Of a stretch of DNA of 64,000 nt, positions 34,922 through 43,562 are shown piece after piece. The stretch's first letter is position 1, and every line of letters starts with the position of its first letter. The translations under genes were made by a program, and so were the position numbers. This DNA is from Thiohalocapsa sp. PB-PSB1 (lineage in GTDB: Bacteria; Pseudomonadota; Gammaproteobacteria; Chromatiales; Chromatiaceae). The stretch lies in the NCBI GenBank assembly GCA_016745215.1, contig CP050890.1:5642001-5706000 (forward strand). Reading direction: 5' to 3'. The notes beneath the pieces are model-generated. The model was not told the origin of the DNA and made no database searches. It saw only the letters and a program-made list of their open reading frames with translations.

Positions 34922-36018
34922 CTGTTCCGCTGGCATCCCTGCCAGGTCGCCCGCAAGCGGGCTCCTACGTCGTGCGGCTCCTGCGGGTCGTCAAGTTCCG
35001 TTTGCGGGTGGGGTGCCTTGGGCGCTCTGCGTACTCTGCGTCTCTGCGGTGAATCCTTGCATTCTTTGAGGGCAGTACCCTTCTCCTGGGAAAGGTGCGG
35101 TGCTTGCGTCTGATCCGCTGGCATCCCTGCCAGGTCGCCCGCAAGCGGGCTCCTACGTCGTGCGGCTCCTGTGGGTTGTCAAGCTCCGTTTGCGGGTGGG
35201 GTGCCTTGGGCGCTCTGCGTACTCTGCGTCTCTGTGGTGAATCCTTGCATTCTTTGAGGGTAGTACGCTTCTCCTGGGGAAGGTGCGGTGCTTGCGTCCG
35301 TTCCGCTGGCATCCCTGCCAGGTCGCCCGCAAGCGGGCTCCTACGTCGTGCGGCTCCTGCGGGTCGTCAAGGTCCGTTTGCGGGTGGGGTGCCTTGGGCG
35401 CTCTGCGTACTCTGCGTCTCTGCGGTGAATCCTTGCGTTCTTTGAGGGTAGTATCCTTCTCCTAGGGAAGGTGCGGTGCTTGCGTCTGTTCCGCTGGCAT
35501 CCCTGCCAGGTCGCCCGCAAGCGGGCTCCTACGTCGTGCGGCTCTTGCGGGTCGTCAAGGTCCGTTTGCGGGTGGGGTGCCTTGGGCGCTCTGCGTACTC
35601 TGCGTCTCTGTGGTGAATCCTTGCATTCTTTGAGGGCAGCACCCTTCTCCTGGGGAAGGTGCGGTGCTTGCGTCTGTTCCGCTGGCATCCCTGCCAGGTC
35701 GCCCGCAAGCGGGCTCCTACGTCGAGCGGCTCCTGCGGGTCGTCAAGGTCCGTTTGCGGGTGGGGTGCCTTGGGCGCTCTGCGTACTCTGCGTCTCTGTG
35801 GTGAATCCTTGCGTTCTTTGAGGGCAGCACCCTTCTCCTGGGGAAGGTGCGGTGCTGCTTGCGTGCGTTCCGCTGGCATCCCTGCCAGGTCGCCCGCAAG
35901 CGGGCTCCTACGTCGTGCGGCTCCTGCGGGTCGTAAAGGTCCGTTTGCGGGTGGGGTGCCTTGGGCACTCTGCGTCTCTGCGGTGAATCCTTGCGTTCTT
36001 TGAGGGCAGTACCCGTGG
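34921..36018. repeat. Third tandem palindromic-repeat array (188-bp units)
   Basis: GTCGCCCGCAAGCGGGCTCC recurs at 34946, 35134, 35322, 35510, 35698 and 35889 (period 188, last 191). Each unit combines a short palindromic core, GCGCTCTGCGTACTCTGCGT, GGTGAATCCTTGC and TTCTTTGAGGGCAG, then GGTGCGGTGCTTGCGTCTG. It shares building blocks with the other two arrays but has its own spacers and period. It truncates the ISKra4-type transposase on its left and ends next to the glycosyltransferase stop on its right. Confidence 0.9.
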
Positions 36019-36039
36019 CGGTGGTTCGGATCGAGCTCT

Positions 36040-37209
36040 TTATAAAACCGGACTTCGCGCCTGCTCCCGCATTCGGCGAAGCGCATCGAGCAAATCGTCG
36101 ACAACGGTGTCGCGTTGAAACCGTGCGACCGCCTGGTGCGGGTCGTCGATCGCTGTGGTCTGGGTCAAGACCTTCAGCATCGCATCCGACAGGGCCTGTA
36201 CGTCGCCGACCGGTACCAGTTCGCCATAGCGGCCATCGTCGAGTATCTCCCGGGGGCCGCTGCGGCAGTCGGTGGCGACACAGGGGGTTGCAAGCGCTAG
36301 AGCCTCGGCCAGCACATTGCCGAAACCCTCGAAACGGGAGGACAGTACGAATAGATGCGCATGGGCCATGGCCGGGAAGGGATTCGCGGCAAATCCCGGC
36401 AGCTCGACCTGCCCGGCAAGACCCAGGCGGCCGAGCAGACGCTCCAGCCTCGGGCGCTGGCGACCTTCGCCAAAGATCAGAAGCCGGGCTGGCTTGCGCA
36501 GGATCAGACGTTTGAAAGCGCGTAACAAGGTCGGATAATCCTTGGTGCGCACCAGACGCCCGGCGCTGACGATAACGGGTAATTCCCGCTGCACGAGCCA
36601 GGGATGGGTCGGCGGCTGCGCTGCCAGTTCTGTAATGCGATCCAGATCCAGCGGTGCATAGACGCGCGCAATCGGTACGCGTCCATGACCTCGCATAAAT
36701 CGCCTGAGATCGGCGCAGGCACCGTCCGATACGCAGATCAGCCCATCGGCCGCGGACAATTCGGCGGCCAAACGCCGGCGTGCGGTCCAGCGTGCAAGCA
36801 GATGTTTTGCTTTGGTCTTTTCGACCACATTGGTGCCGTTGCGCATGACCCTGAGCGTCAGTTCGGCGGGTACTTGCGCCAATGCTGCACCAGCCCGGTC
36901 GCGATTGCTGAGCATTACATCCGGCCTGTTTTGCTTGGCATAGTCCTGCAATGCGGCGACGGCGGTGGGCTCGTCCGATAGGTCCAGCGGATAGCGGCCA
37001 ACGCGCGCCCGGATGTCCAGCGGAGCATTGCACAGCTGCGGCGGCAATAACAGATCGACCTCGACGCCGGCCTCGACCAGCCCCTCGATCAATGTCGCCA
37101 TGTCGCGCGGCACCGGTGGCGTGTCGCAGATGAAGCCGAGCACCGCGAGCCGACCTGGCCATGCCCGCGGGTCGGCTGGCGCGCTTGTCCGCTCGCCCAG
37201 ATCGTGCAT
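36040..37209 (-). CDS. GT4 family glycosyltransferase
   Basis: Encodes 389 residues from ATG 37209, overlapping the upstream stop as ATGA. The GT-B nucleotide-sugar half is clear: LPVIVSAGRLVRTKDYPTLL, LLIFGEGRQRPRLERLLGRL, VELPGFAANPFPAMAHAHLF and the E-x7-E motif in SSRFEGFGNVLAEALALATP, with SGPREIL after it. Retaining cytoplasmic glycosyltransferase that adds a sugar to a lipid-linked glycan precursor. Last gene of a four-gene leftward glycan cluster. It resembles the GT4 at 43555 (shared SGPRE.L, PVGD segments), suggesting paralogous steps of one pathway. Donor sugar unknown. Confidence 0.88.
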   Translation of the reverse strand: MHDLGERTSAPADPRAWPGRLAVLGFICDTPPVPRDMATLIEGLVEAGVEVDLLLPPQLCNAPLDIRARVGRYPLDLSDEPTAVAALQDYAKQNRPDVMLSNRDRAGAALAQVPAELTLRVMRNGTNVVEKTKAKHLLARWTARRRLAAELSAADGLICVSDGACADLRRFMRGHGRVPIARVYAPLDLDRITELAAQPPTHPWLVQRELPVIVSAGRLVRTKDYPTLLRAFKRLILRKPARLLIFGEGRQRPRLERLLGRLGLAGQVELPGFAANPFPAMAHAHLFVLSSRFEGFGNVLAEALALATPCVATDCRSGPREILDDGRYGELVPVGDVQALSDAMLKVLTQTTAIDDPHQAVARFQRDTVVDDLLDALRRMREQARSPVL

Positions 37210-38186
37210 CAGGATGCCATGGTTCCTGGCAATCCCTGCATACTGTCCGCGGGCAGCAGCCGCTGGGCATCCATGGCCATGATACCGGCATGCCAGTCCA
37301 GATGATGCAGTGCGCGCCAGCCGCCCGCATCTTCGCCGTTTGTGTACCAGATGCGGTGTTCGCTGAACGCTGTCGGCGATAATTGGTTGATTTCGCTGAT
37401 GCCGAGGCCGAAACCGTAGCGCCGCACGCAATCCTGCACGGGGCGCAGCAGTCGGCCTTGGTCGGTGCGAAATACGCGGCCTCCGGGGCGTGCCGCGGCG
37501 AAGTCCCGAAGCAGCGGATTGCGCCGGTGAGGGGTCCAGTGCCGACTCAGGGGGTGATCGGCATGGAAGCCCAGCAAGGTCTCGTTGATTTTCGAATGAC
37601 GCGTTCTGGCGGCACAAAACAGCCACCAGCGCCCAGCGTGCTCGAACAGATTCGCATCCACGATGCTCGGCCCGTGCATCAGCGTTCGCTCCAGCACCCA
37701 GTGCCGTGGAAAGTCCGTGCAGCGGTAGACGTCCAGGCGGCCAGCTTCTCTCTTCTCCGGCATCATGTAGAGTTCGCCCTCGACCTCGAACAAAAAGGGA
37801 TAGGACAGGTGATAGGGTTCGGCAACGACGACAAACGCCTGGGCAATCGGATGCGCTCGATCATCCAGCTCCAACGCCGCGATCCGTCCGCGTCGCGTTG
37901 CATGGCAAAATTCCTCGAAGAACACATAGGAGCGTCCGTTGCGAGTCCAGACAAAGGGGTCGGCCCAGAACACGTCGGCTGGCGGAAAGATCGGATGCAG
38001 GTCTGCTGGGCGCGGCGTCAAACGACGATCATCCGGGGTCCGACCCAACAGCAAAAACCATTGCTGCACCTGGCCGATTTCCGCTCGTTCATCCTGACGA
38101 CGCCCAGCCGCGCGTGCGCGCAATTGTCGCCATCGCTGCCAGCGGAACATGTCAGCGACCGCCCACGCCGGGTGTGGCAGCCGCAT
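37209..38186 (-). CDS. GINT1 N-terminal-like beta-propeller protein (glycan-associated)
   Basis: Encodes 325 residues from ATG 38186. Repeated segments FWADPFVWTRNGRSYVFFEE, PYHLSYPFLFEVEGELYMMP, WVLERTLMHGPSIVDANLFE and WWLFCAARTR outline a five-bladed propeller of the kind found at the N-terminus of glucosamine-inositolphosphorylceramide transferase (GINT1) homologues and in bacterial polysaccharide loci. It resembles GH43-type propellers but I cannot point to a full catalytic triad. Likely binds or transfers to a sugar in the same pathway as its coupled GT4. Confidence 0.72.
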   Translation of the reverse strand: MRLPHPAWAVADMFRWQRWRQLRARAAGRRQDERAEIGQVQQWFLLLGRTPDDRRLTPRPADLHPIFPPADVFWADPFVWTRNGRSYVFFEEFCHATRRGRIAALELDDRAHPIAQAFVVVAEPYHLSYPFLFEVEGELYMMPEKREAGRLDVYRCTDFPRHWVLERTLMHGPSIVDANLFEHAGRWWLFCAARTRHSKINETLLGFHADHPLSRHWTPHRRNPLLRDFAAARPGGRVFRTDQGRLLRPVQDCVRRYGFGLGISEINQLSPTAFSEHRIWYTNGEDAGGWRALHHLDWHAGIMAMDAQRLLPADSMQGLPGTMAS

Positions 38187-38206
38187 GCCAAGCAGCGCCG
38201 GTACCC

Positions 38207-39283
38207 TCAGCCGCCATCGCCGTCGCCAATGCTGGCATGGAGATCCGCAATGGATAGGCCGCGCATGATCAACGGCTGTGTCCGCTTGGATTGTTTCTTC
38301 AGCCTGGGTCGGAATCCCAGCCGGCGCACGATGCCATCCACCAAGGTGCTGGTCACAAAACAGCCGATCCGATCTGCCCCCTCGCGCCTAGCCGATCGCA
38401 ATGCGGCAGCGAATAGCGCCTGCACGGCGGTTTCGTCATCCGGGTCGGCGCCCAGATCGACCACGTTGGCGCGCAGCCGCGACCCGTGATGGTACAGCGA
38501 GAACACCAGAAAAGCGCGTATCTCGTCCGCATCCGGGATGATCAGCACAAGGTATCTGGTCTCCGGGTGCGCGCGATAGCGCCAGTCGAGCACCGCCGCA
38601 TTGCGCAAGGCGATGGCGCCGTAGGCCGGCTTCAGGCGCTGCCATAGGCGGTCGAATCGCGCATCGAAAGGCCCATCCATGGCTTCCACCGCGAGGGTCG
38701 GCCGGGCCGTCGGCAGCAGGGACAAATCCAGGGCCGCGGAAGCGAATGCGCCAAACCGGGGTCCTAGCGACCCCTGCAAAGCCTGACGAAAGGATAGACG
38801 ACGGGAAAAGCTGCCGCTGCCAGCCAATTCCTGGAACCCGATGCGCATGCAAATCGCCTTCATCGGATCGGCGATGTACTTGGCCAGTTGAATCGGCCCG
38901 GCACTCGGGTGATCCAGCAATGCCGCGGCAATGCCATTGGCGAGACCATCGTCGGCAATCGTCCGCTCTCGCTTGCGCTCGCGCAACGCTTGCTTGGTCA
39001 GGCCCCAATGCGTCAGTACGTCGACGCACCAATGCGCTTCCACCGGTTGCCCATGGACATACAGCGCCGCTGGAATACAGCTCAGATTGGCAATGATCCG
39101 ATCGCGCCAGACCGCGACCACGCCGCGATAGCCGGGGGCTTGCAAGCGCGGGTCCTGGTGCCACTGCCAATGCCATTGGCGAGCCACGCGTTGCGCCTGA
39201 CGAGCACCGAAAACCTGCTCGATCAGGCCAAGGATTTGCTCGCGGTCGGCGTCTTTACCTGGTCTGATTTCAATGCTGGACAC
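38207..39283 (-). CDS. GNAT-fold N-acetyltransferase
   Basis: Encodes 358 residues. GTG 39283 is chosen as start (MSSIEIRPGKDADREQILGL); the ribosome site is weak. N-terminal GNAT core: RPGKDADREQILGLIEQVFG, then VVAVWRDRIIANLSCIPAAL, and a second half with RYLVLIIPDADEIRAFLVFS resembling a second GNAT-like lobe (FemAB/GNAT double-fold is possible). It probably acylates an amino sugar or an amino group in the glycan cluster. It lies 20 bases before the propeller gene and 60 after the radical SAM gene, so a single operon. Confidence 0.75.
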   Translation of the reverse strand: MSSIEIRPGKDADREQILGLIEQVFGARQAQRVARQWHWQWHQDPRLQAPGYRGVVAVWRDRIIANLSCIPAALYVHGQPVEAHWCVDVLTHWGLTKQALRERKRERTIADDGLANGIAAALLDHPSAGPIQLAKYIADPMKAICMRIGFQELAGSGSFSRRLSFRQALQGSLGPRFGAFASAALDLSLLPTARPTLAVEAMDGPFDARFDRLWQRLKPAYGAIALRNAAVLDWRYRAHPETRYLVLIIPDADEIRAFLVFSLYHHGSRLRANVVDLGADPDDETAVQALFAAALRSARREGADRIGCFVTSTLVDGIVRRLGFRPRLKKQSKRTQPLIMRGLSIADLHASIGDGDGG

Positions 39284-39343
39284 GGTCTGTCAGGCTCTGC
39301 TGTTTGCTCGATGTCACTGGGCTCGGGTAGGCGGTGGAGGGGA

Positions 39344-40441
39344 TCATGGATGTGTTTTTGCATCCATGCCGGCTGTTGTCGTCTGTGGCGCCGGATCGAT
39401 TTCGCGCCGGAATCCATCCAAGGATAATCGCTTGTCATGGTGCAATTTGCGGTGTTTGTAGATGCTTCGGTAAAAATCGCAGGATCGGCAGATGGGATTG
39501 AATCGACCGGACTGCTGATTGTCGATCAATTGCATGTAGGTCGGGTTGGCGCTGGAGAGGATTGTTCGCAACGAGTCTTTGCGCAGATCGCCGAGACACA
39601 AGGTGGCATCTGCATCGCGACAGGCGCAGGCGTTGACACGCCCATCCGCCATGATCTGCTGTTTATGGAAAATCAATACGCAGGCACCGTTCTTGGGTAC
39701 ATGGTCAGCAGCGCTGACTTCGATGCCCAGTCCGGCGACATCTTCGTCGGTGACCATGCCGCCCCAGTTGTTATAGCGTCGGGCAAAGAAAACCGCTATG
39801 CCTTTTTGTTGTTTCAGCCTTCGGACCCTGTCCACCAGCGCGCTCTCAGGGTGATCGAACACACGCACATCGCTTTGCACACGCCAATGCAGCTGGACAC
39901 GATCGCGAAATTGCTCGGCGGTATCGTAAACCGCATCCAGATTGTTCAGCAGCCGCCGATAGCCGATCGGGCTGCCCTTGGTCATCGCCTCGAAGCTTTG
40001 CTGGTCGTGACCATAGAGGCTGATTCCGAGTTCGTGCAGTTTATCGAACTGGGACAGCCGCAGTACGGTATCGCGCTCTGGAATGATGAAGTTGGAGTAA
40101 AAATGATAACAGGCCACCTTGGGATGCTGCTCTAGAAATTCCATTTTTTCCATCACATGTTTATCCATGAACAGATCGCCGGTGATGGGAGTCAAGCCGA
40201 AACGATCGTAACCCATCTGCGTCGCCTGTTCCACGACATTGAAGAAAAACTCATTTGTCATGGTCGTTTTTGGACTGGACTTTTTGCTATATGCACAGAA
40301 CGCGCAGGCCAGATTACAAAGACTCGAAGTCTCGATGTACAGAAACTGTCGCGGATGCGGCAAAAAGACTCTGCCAAGGGCTCGATTCAAGCCGATTTCA
40401 GCTTGATGCCTACGTTGCCTGATGCGCTCGCCGAATTTCAT
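39344..40441 (-). CDS. Radical SAM/SPASM domain protein
   Basis: Encodes 365 residues from ATG 40441 (purine-rich AAAAGG upstream; the longer ATG at 40474 has no ribosome site). The radical SAM cluster motif is C42-x3-C46-x2-C49 (SLCNLACAFCAY). A C-terminal SPASM-like Cys set follows (GACVLIF, NACACRDADATLCLGD, PICRSCDFY) for auxiliary iron-sulfur clusters. Such proteins modify peptides or sugars by hydrogen abstraction. First gene of the leftward cluster, so it may modify a glycan component; a nearby peptide precursor was looked for and only the orphan at 44770 is a faint candidate. Confidence 0.85.
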   Translation of the reverse strand: MKFGERIRQRRHQAEIGLNRALGRVFLPHPRQFLYIETSSLCNLACAFCAYSKKSSPKTTMTNEFFFNVVEQATQMGYDRFGLTPITGDLFMDKHVMEKMEFLEQHPKVACYHFYSNFIIPERDTVLRLSQFDKLHELGISLYGHDQQSFEAMTKGSPIGYRRLLNNLDAVYDTAEQFRDRVQLHWRVQSDVRVFDHPESALVDRVRRLKQQKGIAVFFARRYNNWGGMVTDEDVAGLGIEVSAADHVPKNGACVLIFHKQQIMADGRVNACACRDADATLCLGDLRKDSLRTILSSANPTYMQLIDNQQSGRFNPICRSCDFYRSIYKHRKLHHDKRLSLDGFRREIDPAPQTTTAGMDAKTHP

Positions 40442-40465
40442 TTGCTGGCCTTTTGGTCGTGTCGT

Positions 40466-40850
40466 TTTCAACATGCGTTTGCGAGTAGAGCGAAGCGAAA
40501 CCCATCGCTCAGGGATTCGGGCGCTTCGCCGGAGGGGTTCGCCGCGCTCTTCCCTGCTAAAGCGAATCGTTGCACAGTCTCGGAGAGACTGCGAAAGGAT
40601 TCAAGCCCTGTGCGCAGGATGCCGCGCCCAGAGGGCGTAAGGATGCGTTCTCGATCGGGATCGGGATCGAGCATGCTGCGTCTACAAACCTTCGGTTTTG
40701 GGCTCGGGACGCCAATTTCGCTACCGATACCGACAGCGATACCGAATAATAATTTCCACGCAGGCTTTACACAGTCTCGGCAGAGAGTGGATTGGCACGC
40801 GGCGGCTCGCTCTGCTACAGTCCATGCAAACCAGCCTGACAGCCCGGAGC
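40466..40850. repeat. Mixed dispersed repeats upstream of the radical SAM gene
   Basis: A GAGTAGAGCGAAGCGAAACC block (~40482, the widespread 'VERSETHR' type repeat when translated) is followed by paired GCACAGTCTCGGAGAGACTG and hexamer tracts (GATCGGGATCGGGATCGAGC at ~40652; ACCGATACCGACAGCGATAC ~40726). No gene. It borders MITE copy 2. Confidence 0.5.
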
Positions 40851-41090
40851 TAGGCTGTCGAAATGTCCTGAGTGTTGATGCCAAACCGATTCCGGGTCTT
40901 GGATTGCTTGATCGAACGCACTGGGGAAGCCGAATCGGTGTCGGGGTCGCTATCGGAATCGAATCCGCTCATCGATCAAAGCAGCCAGCTCGATACCAAT
41001 CCCTCATTCCGACCTTGACACCGATCCCGACTAAGCATCTATAAACCGGGAAGCGCTTGTTTTCGTGAGACGGCAGATTTCGACAGCCTA
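40851..41090 (-). mobile_element. MITE-like element, copy 2 (240 bp, inverted)
   Basis: TAGGCTGTCGAAA at 40851 and TTTCGACAGCCTA ending 41090; interior is the reverse of copy 1 (CCAAACCGATTCCGGGTCTT, GCAGCCAGCTCGATACCAAT). It lies head-on between the two glycan clusters. Confidence 0.75.
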
Positions 41091-41398
41091 GGTTGACCCT
41101 CTGGGGCCAGGCTGACGCTTTCCTATCTGGACTCCAGGGTTTACAGGAATCTGGCCCGGCTGCATCGCTGATGAATATCGGCCTTTTCAGGGCGGCTGGA
41201 GGGAATCGACGGGGGCCAAGGTGCCTCGCCTGCAAGCGGACCTTTACGACTCGCAGGAGTCGGTCGGCGTAGGAGCTCGCTTGCGGGGGGCTCGGAAGGC
41301 GATCAAATTTGTCTGAGTTGAATGGGCGGAAGGTGACGTGGCTAGTGGCTGCGGTCGCAAGATCGCCTGATGCGGGCATCGAGCCCGCATCAGGCGAA

Positions 41399-41545
41399 GC
41401 CGGCTGGAAAGCCGGCGCTCCCAGTGGGCCGGCTGGAAAGCTGGCGCTCCCAGTGGGCCGGCTGGAAAGCTGGCGCTCCCAGTGGACTGGAAAGCCGGCG
41501 CTCCCAGTGGACTGGAAAGCCGGCGGTCCCAGTGGACCGCCGCTC
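41399..41545. repeat. Tandem ~28-bp palindromic repeats (GGCTGGAAAGCCGGCGCTCC)
   Basis: Five direct copies of (CGGCTGGAAAGC)(C/T)GGCGCTCCCAGTGG at 41400, 41429, 41457, 41485 and 41512, preceded by GAGCCCGCATCAGGC. GGCTGGAAAGCC is itself a palindrome, so the tract can form stems. The ~28-base period is CRISPR-like in size but repeats are directly abutting with no spacers. The remainder of 41091-41732 contains another partial hairpin unit (41222-41300) and no gene. Confidence 0.75.
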
Positions 41546-41732
41546 GCCCAGGGGCATACAATGGCGCCCATGAAGAATCGACAAAGAATAGAATCGATCA
41601 CAATGCCCGTCGGCACAATGCCGAAAGCCAGGCGCCCGGCACGGGCGAAACCATGTCGAGACCGGCGCCAACCGCTATCGATGACGGTCCTGCACCCGCT
41701 ATGCACCGGGGCATGAATAGGGGCAGAAACCA

Positions 41733-43562
41733 ATGTGCGGCATAGCAGGCTTCATGTGCCGCAACGGGCAGCAGCCCGAACCTTCGCTGCTGTGGGATAT
41801 GGCACGCCAACTCGGGCATCGCGGACCGGACGACAGCGGCATCCATTGTCAGGGTGCGGCAGGTCTAGCGCAAACCCGTTTGTCCATCATCGGTCTTGCC
41901 ACCGGTCATCAACCGATGAGCGCCGACAACGGCCAGCTGGCCCTGGCAGCCAACGGCGAAGTCTATAATTACATTGAATTGAACCAGGAATTTCGCCGAT
42001 TGCAGCGGATGCCGGCGACCGATTCGGATTGCGAGTCGATTCTGCATGCCTATGCGGTCTATGGCGATGACTTTCTGACCCATCTGCGCGGCATGTATGC
42101 CTTTGCCTTGTACGACCATGCCCGGCAACGTCTGCTGCTGGTGCGTGATCGACTCGGCATCAAGCCTTTGTTCTATCTGCGCCTGGCGGATCGCATCGCA
42201 TTCGCATCCGAGATCAAGGCGCTATTGCCATTGCTGCCGGCACGCCCGGAGCTGTGCGCCAGCGCATTGCGGCAATTCCTGTTGCAGCAGTTCAGCAGCG
42301 GCGAGCAGACCATCGTCAACGGCATCCGGCGGGTATTGCCTGGCGAGATGCTCGCCATCGACGCTCGGCTGCAGATACGACGCCACCGCTATTGGTCACC
42401 GCTGGAGATCGCACCGCAGCGCCTCGGTGCCGACCAGGCGCTGGAACAGCTGGACGGCTTGCTCGCCGACTGCATGCGCGAGCATATGCGCTCGGACGTG
42501 CCGTTCGGGTTGTTTCTGTCCGGCGGCCTGGACTCCGCCTTGCTCGCTTGCCAGCTGCATGCGCGGGGTGCCGGGCGCATCCACAGCTTCTCGGTGGGAT
42601 ACAGCGCGACTTCCATGCCCGACGAACTCGACGCGGCACGCCGGGTCGCGGACTGGTTCGGCTTCCAACACCACGCATTGCAGCTGAGCCCGGCGCGGGT
42701 AGCCGCGCGCATTCCGCACAGCGTCTGGGCCGCGGACGAGCTGATGCGCGACTATGCCAGCATGCCGACATCGATCCTGGCCGAGACCGCGGCGCGCGAT
42801 CTGAAGGTGGTGTTCACCGGCGAGGGCGGCGACGAGGTATTTGCCGGCTATGGGCGCTATCGTACAACTCGGCTCCAGCGTTGGGCCAAGTCTCTGCTGT
42901 TCCCCGGCAGCGGCGGCCTGCGCAGCCGCCCGCAATGGTCCCGGCACTGGATGCGGCAACTGCTCGGACCGGCGCTCGTCGACGCCAGGGAGCAGGCCAG
43001 ACAGCCGTTTGTCGACAACTGGCAATCGACCCCGCCGACCTGGTCGGACCTACAGCGGCGCCAATACATGGATCTGTCCACCGCATTGCCGGATAACCTG
43101 CTGGTCAAGACGGACCGCATGCAGATGGCCTTCGGACTGGAAGGCCGGGTGCCTTTCCTCGACCATCGGCTGGTGGAATTCGGGCTGTCCCTGCCCGACC
43201 ATCTCAAGGTGCGCGGGCGAACCGGCAAATGGCTGCCGCGGCAATGGGCGGCGCCCTATTTACCGCCAGGCCATCTCGATCACCGCAAGCGCGGCTTCCA
43301 TGTTCCGATTGGAGACTGGATGACCGGCGAGGTCGCGACCCACATCGGCCAGGCGCTATTGCACAGCCGCGGCGTTGCGCAATGGTTCAAGAGCGACGCC
43401 ATCGAGGCGCTGGTCGGCGCCTATCGCGCCGGTCGCGGCGGCGGTCGGGAACTGTTTTGCCTGATGCAGTTCGCGATCTGGCACCGAATATTCATCGAGC
43501 AACCGGGACAACGACCGCAGATCGACGATAACCCGCTGGACTGGATCGCATCGGATGCCTAA
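41733..43562 (+). CDS. asnB: Asparagine synthase (glutamine-hydrolysing)-like amidotransferase
   Basis: Encodes 609 residues from ATG 41733, so that Cys2 is N-terminal (MCGIAGFMC), the glutaminase nucleophile. HRGPDDSG, RLSIIGL and NGEVYNYIEL complete the class II amidotransferase domain. The ATP-pyrophosphatase domain has SGGLDSALLA and GEGGDEVFAGYGR. It makes an amide from a carboxylate, glutamine and ATP. Members of this AsnB group are common in exopolysaccharide and O-antigen clusters, where they may amidate a sugar acid. First gene of a rightward operon; 8-base overlap with the following GT4. Confidence 0.92.
   Translation: MCGIAGFMCRNGQQPEPSLLWDMARQLGHRGPDDSGIHCQGAAGLAQTRLSIIGLATGHQPMSADNGQLALAANGEVYNYIELNQEFRRLQRMPATDSDCESILHAYAVYGDDFLTHLRGMYAFALYDHARQRLLLVRDRLGIKPLFYLRLADRIAFASEIKALLPLLPARPELCASALRQFLLQQFSSGEQTIVNGIRRVLPGEMLAIDARLQIRRHRYWSPLEIAPQRLGADQALEQLDGLLADCMREHMRSDVPFGLFLSGGLDSALLACQLHARGAGRIHSFSVGYSATSMPDELDAARRVADWFGFQHHALQLSPARVAARIPHSVWAADELMRDYASMPTSILAETAARDLKVVFTGEGGDEVFAGYGRYRTTRLQRWAKSLLFPGSGGLRSRPQWSRHWMRQLLGPALVDAREQARQPFVDNWQSTPPTWSDLQRRQYMDLSTALPDNLLVKTDRMQMAFGLEGRVPFLDHRLVEFGLSLPDHLKVRGRTGKWLPRQWAAPYLPPGHLDHRKRGFHVPIGDWMTGEVATHIGQALLHSRGVAQWFKSDAIEALVGAYRAGRGGGRELFCLMQFAIWHRIFIEQPGQRPQIDDNPLDWIASDA

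Noticed and set aside
35717..37330. 537-residue minus-strand ORF
   Set aside because: Out-of-frame shadow of the GT4 gene joined to the 188-bp array.
41399..41545. CRISPR array with ~28-bp repeats
   Set aside because: Repeats abut directly; there are no unique spacers.
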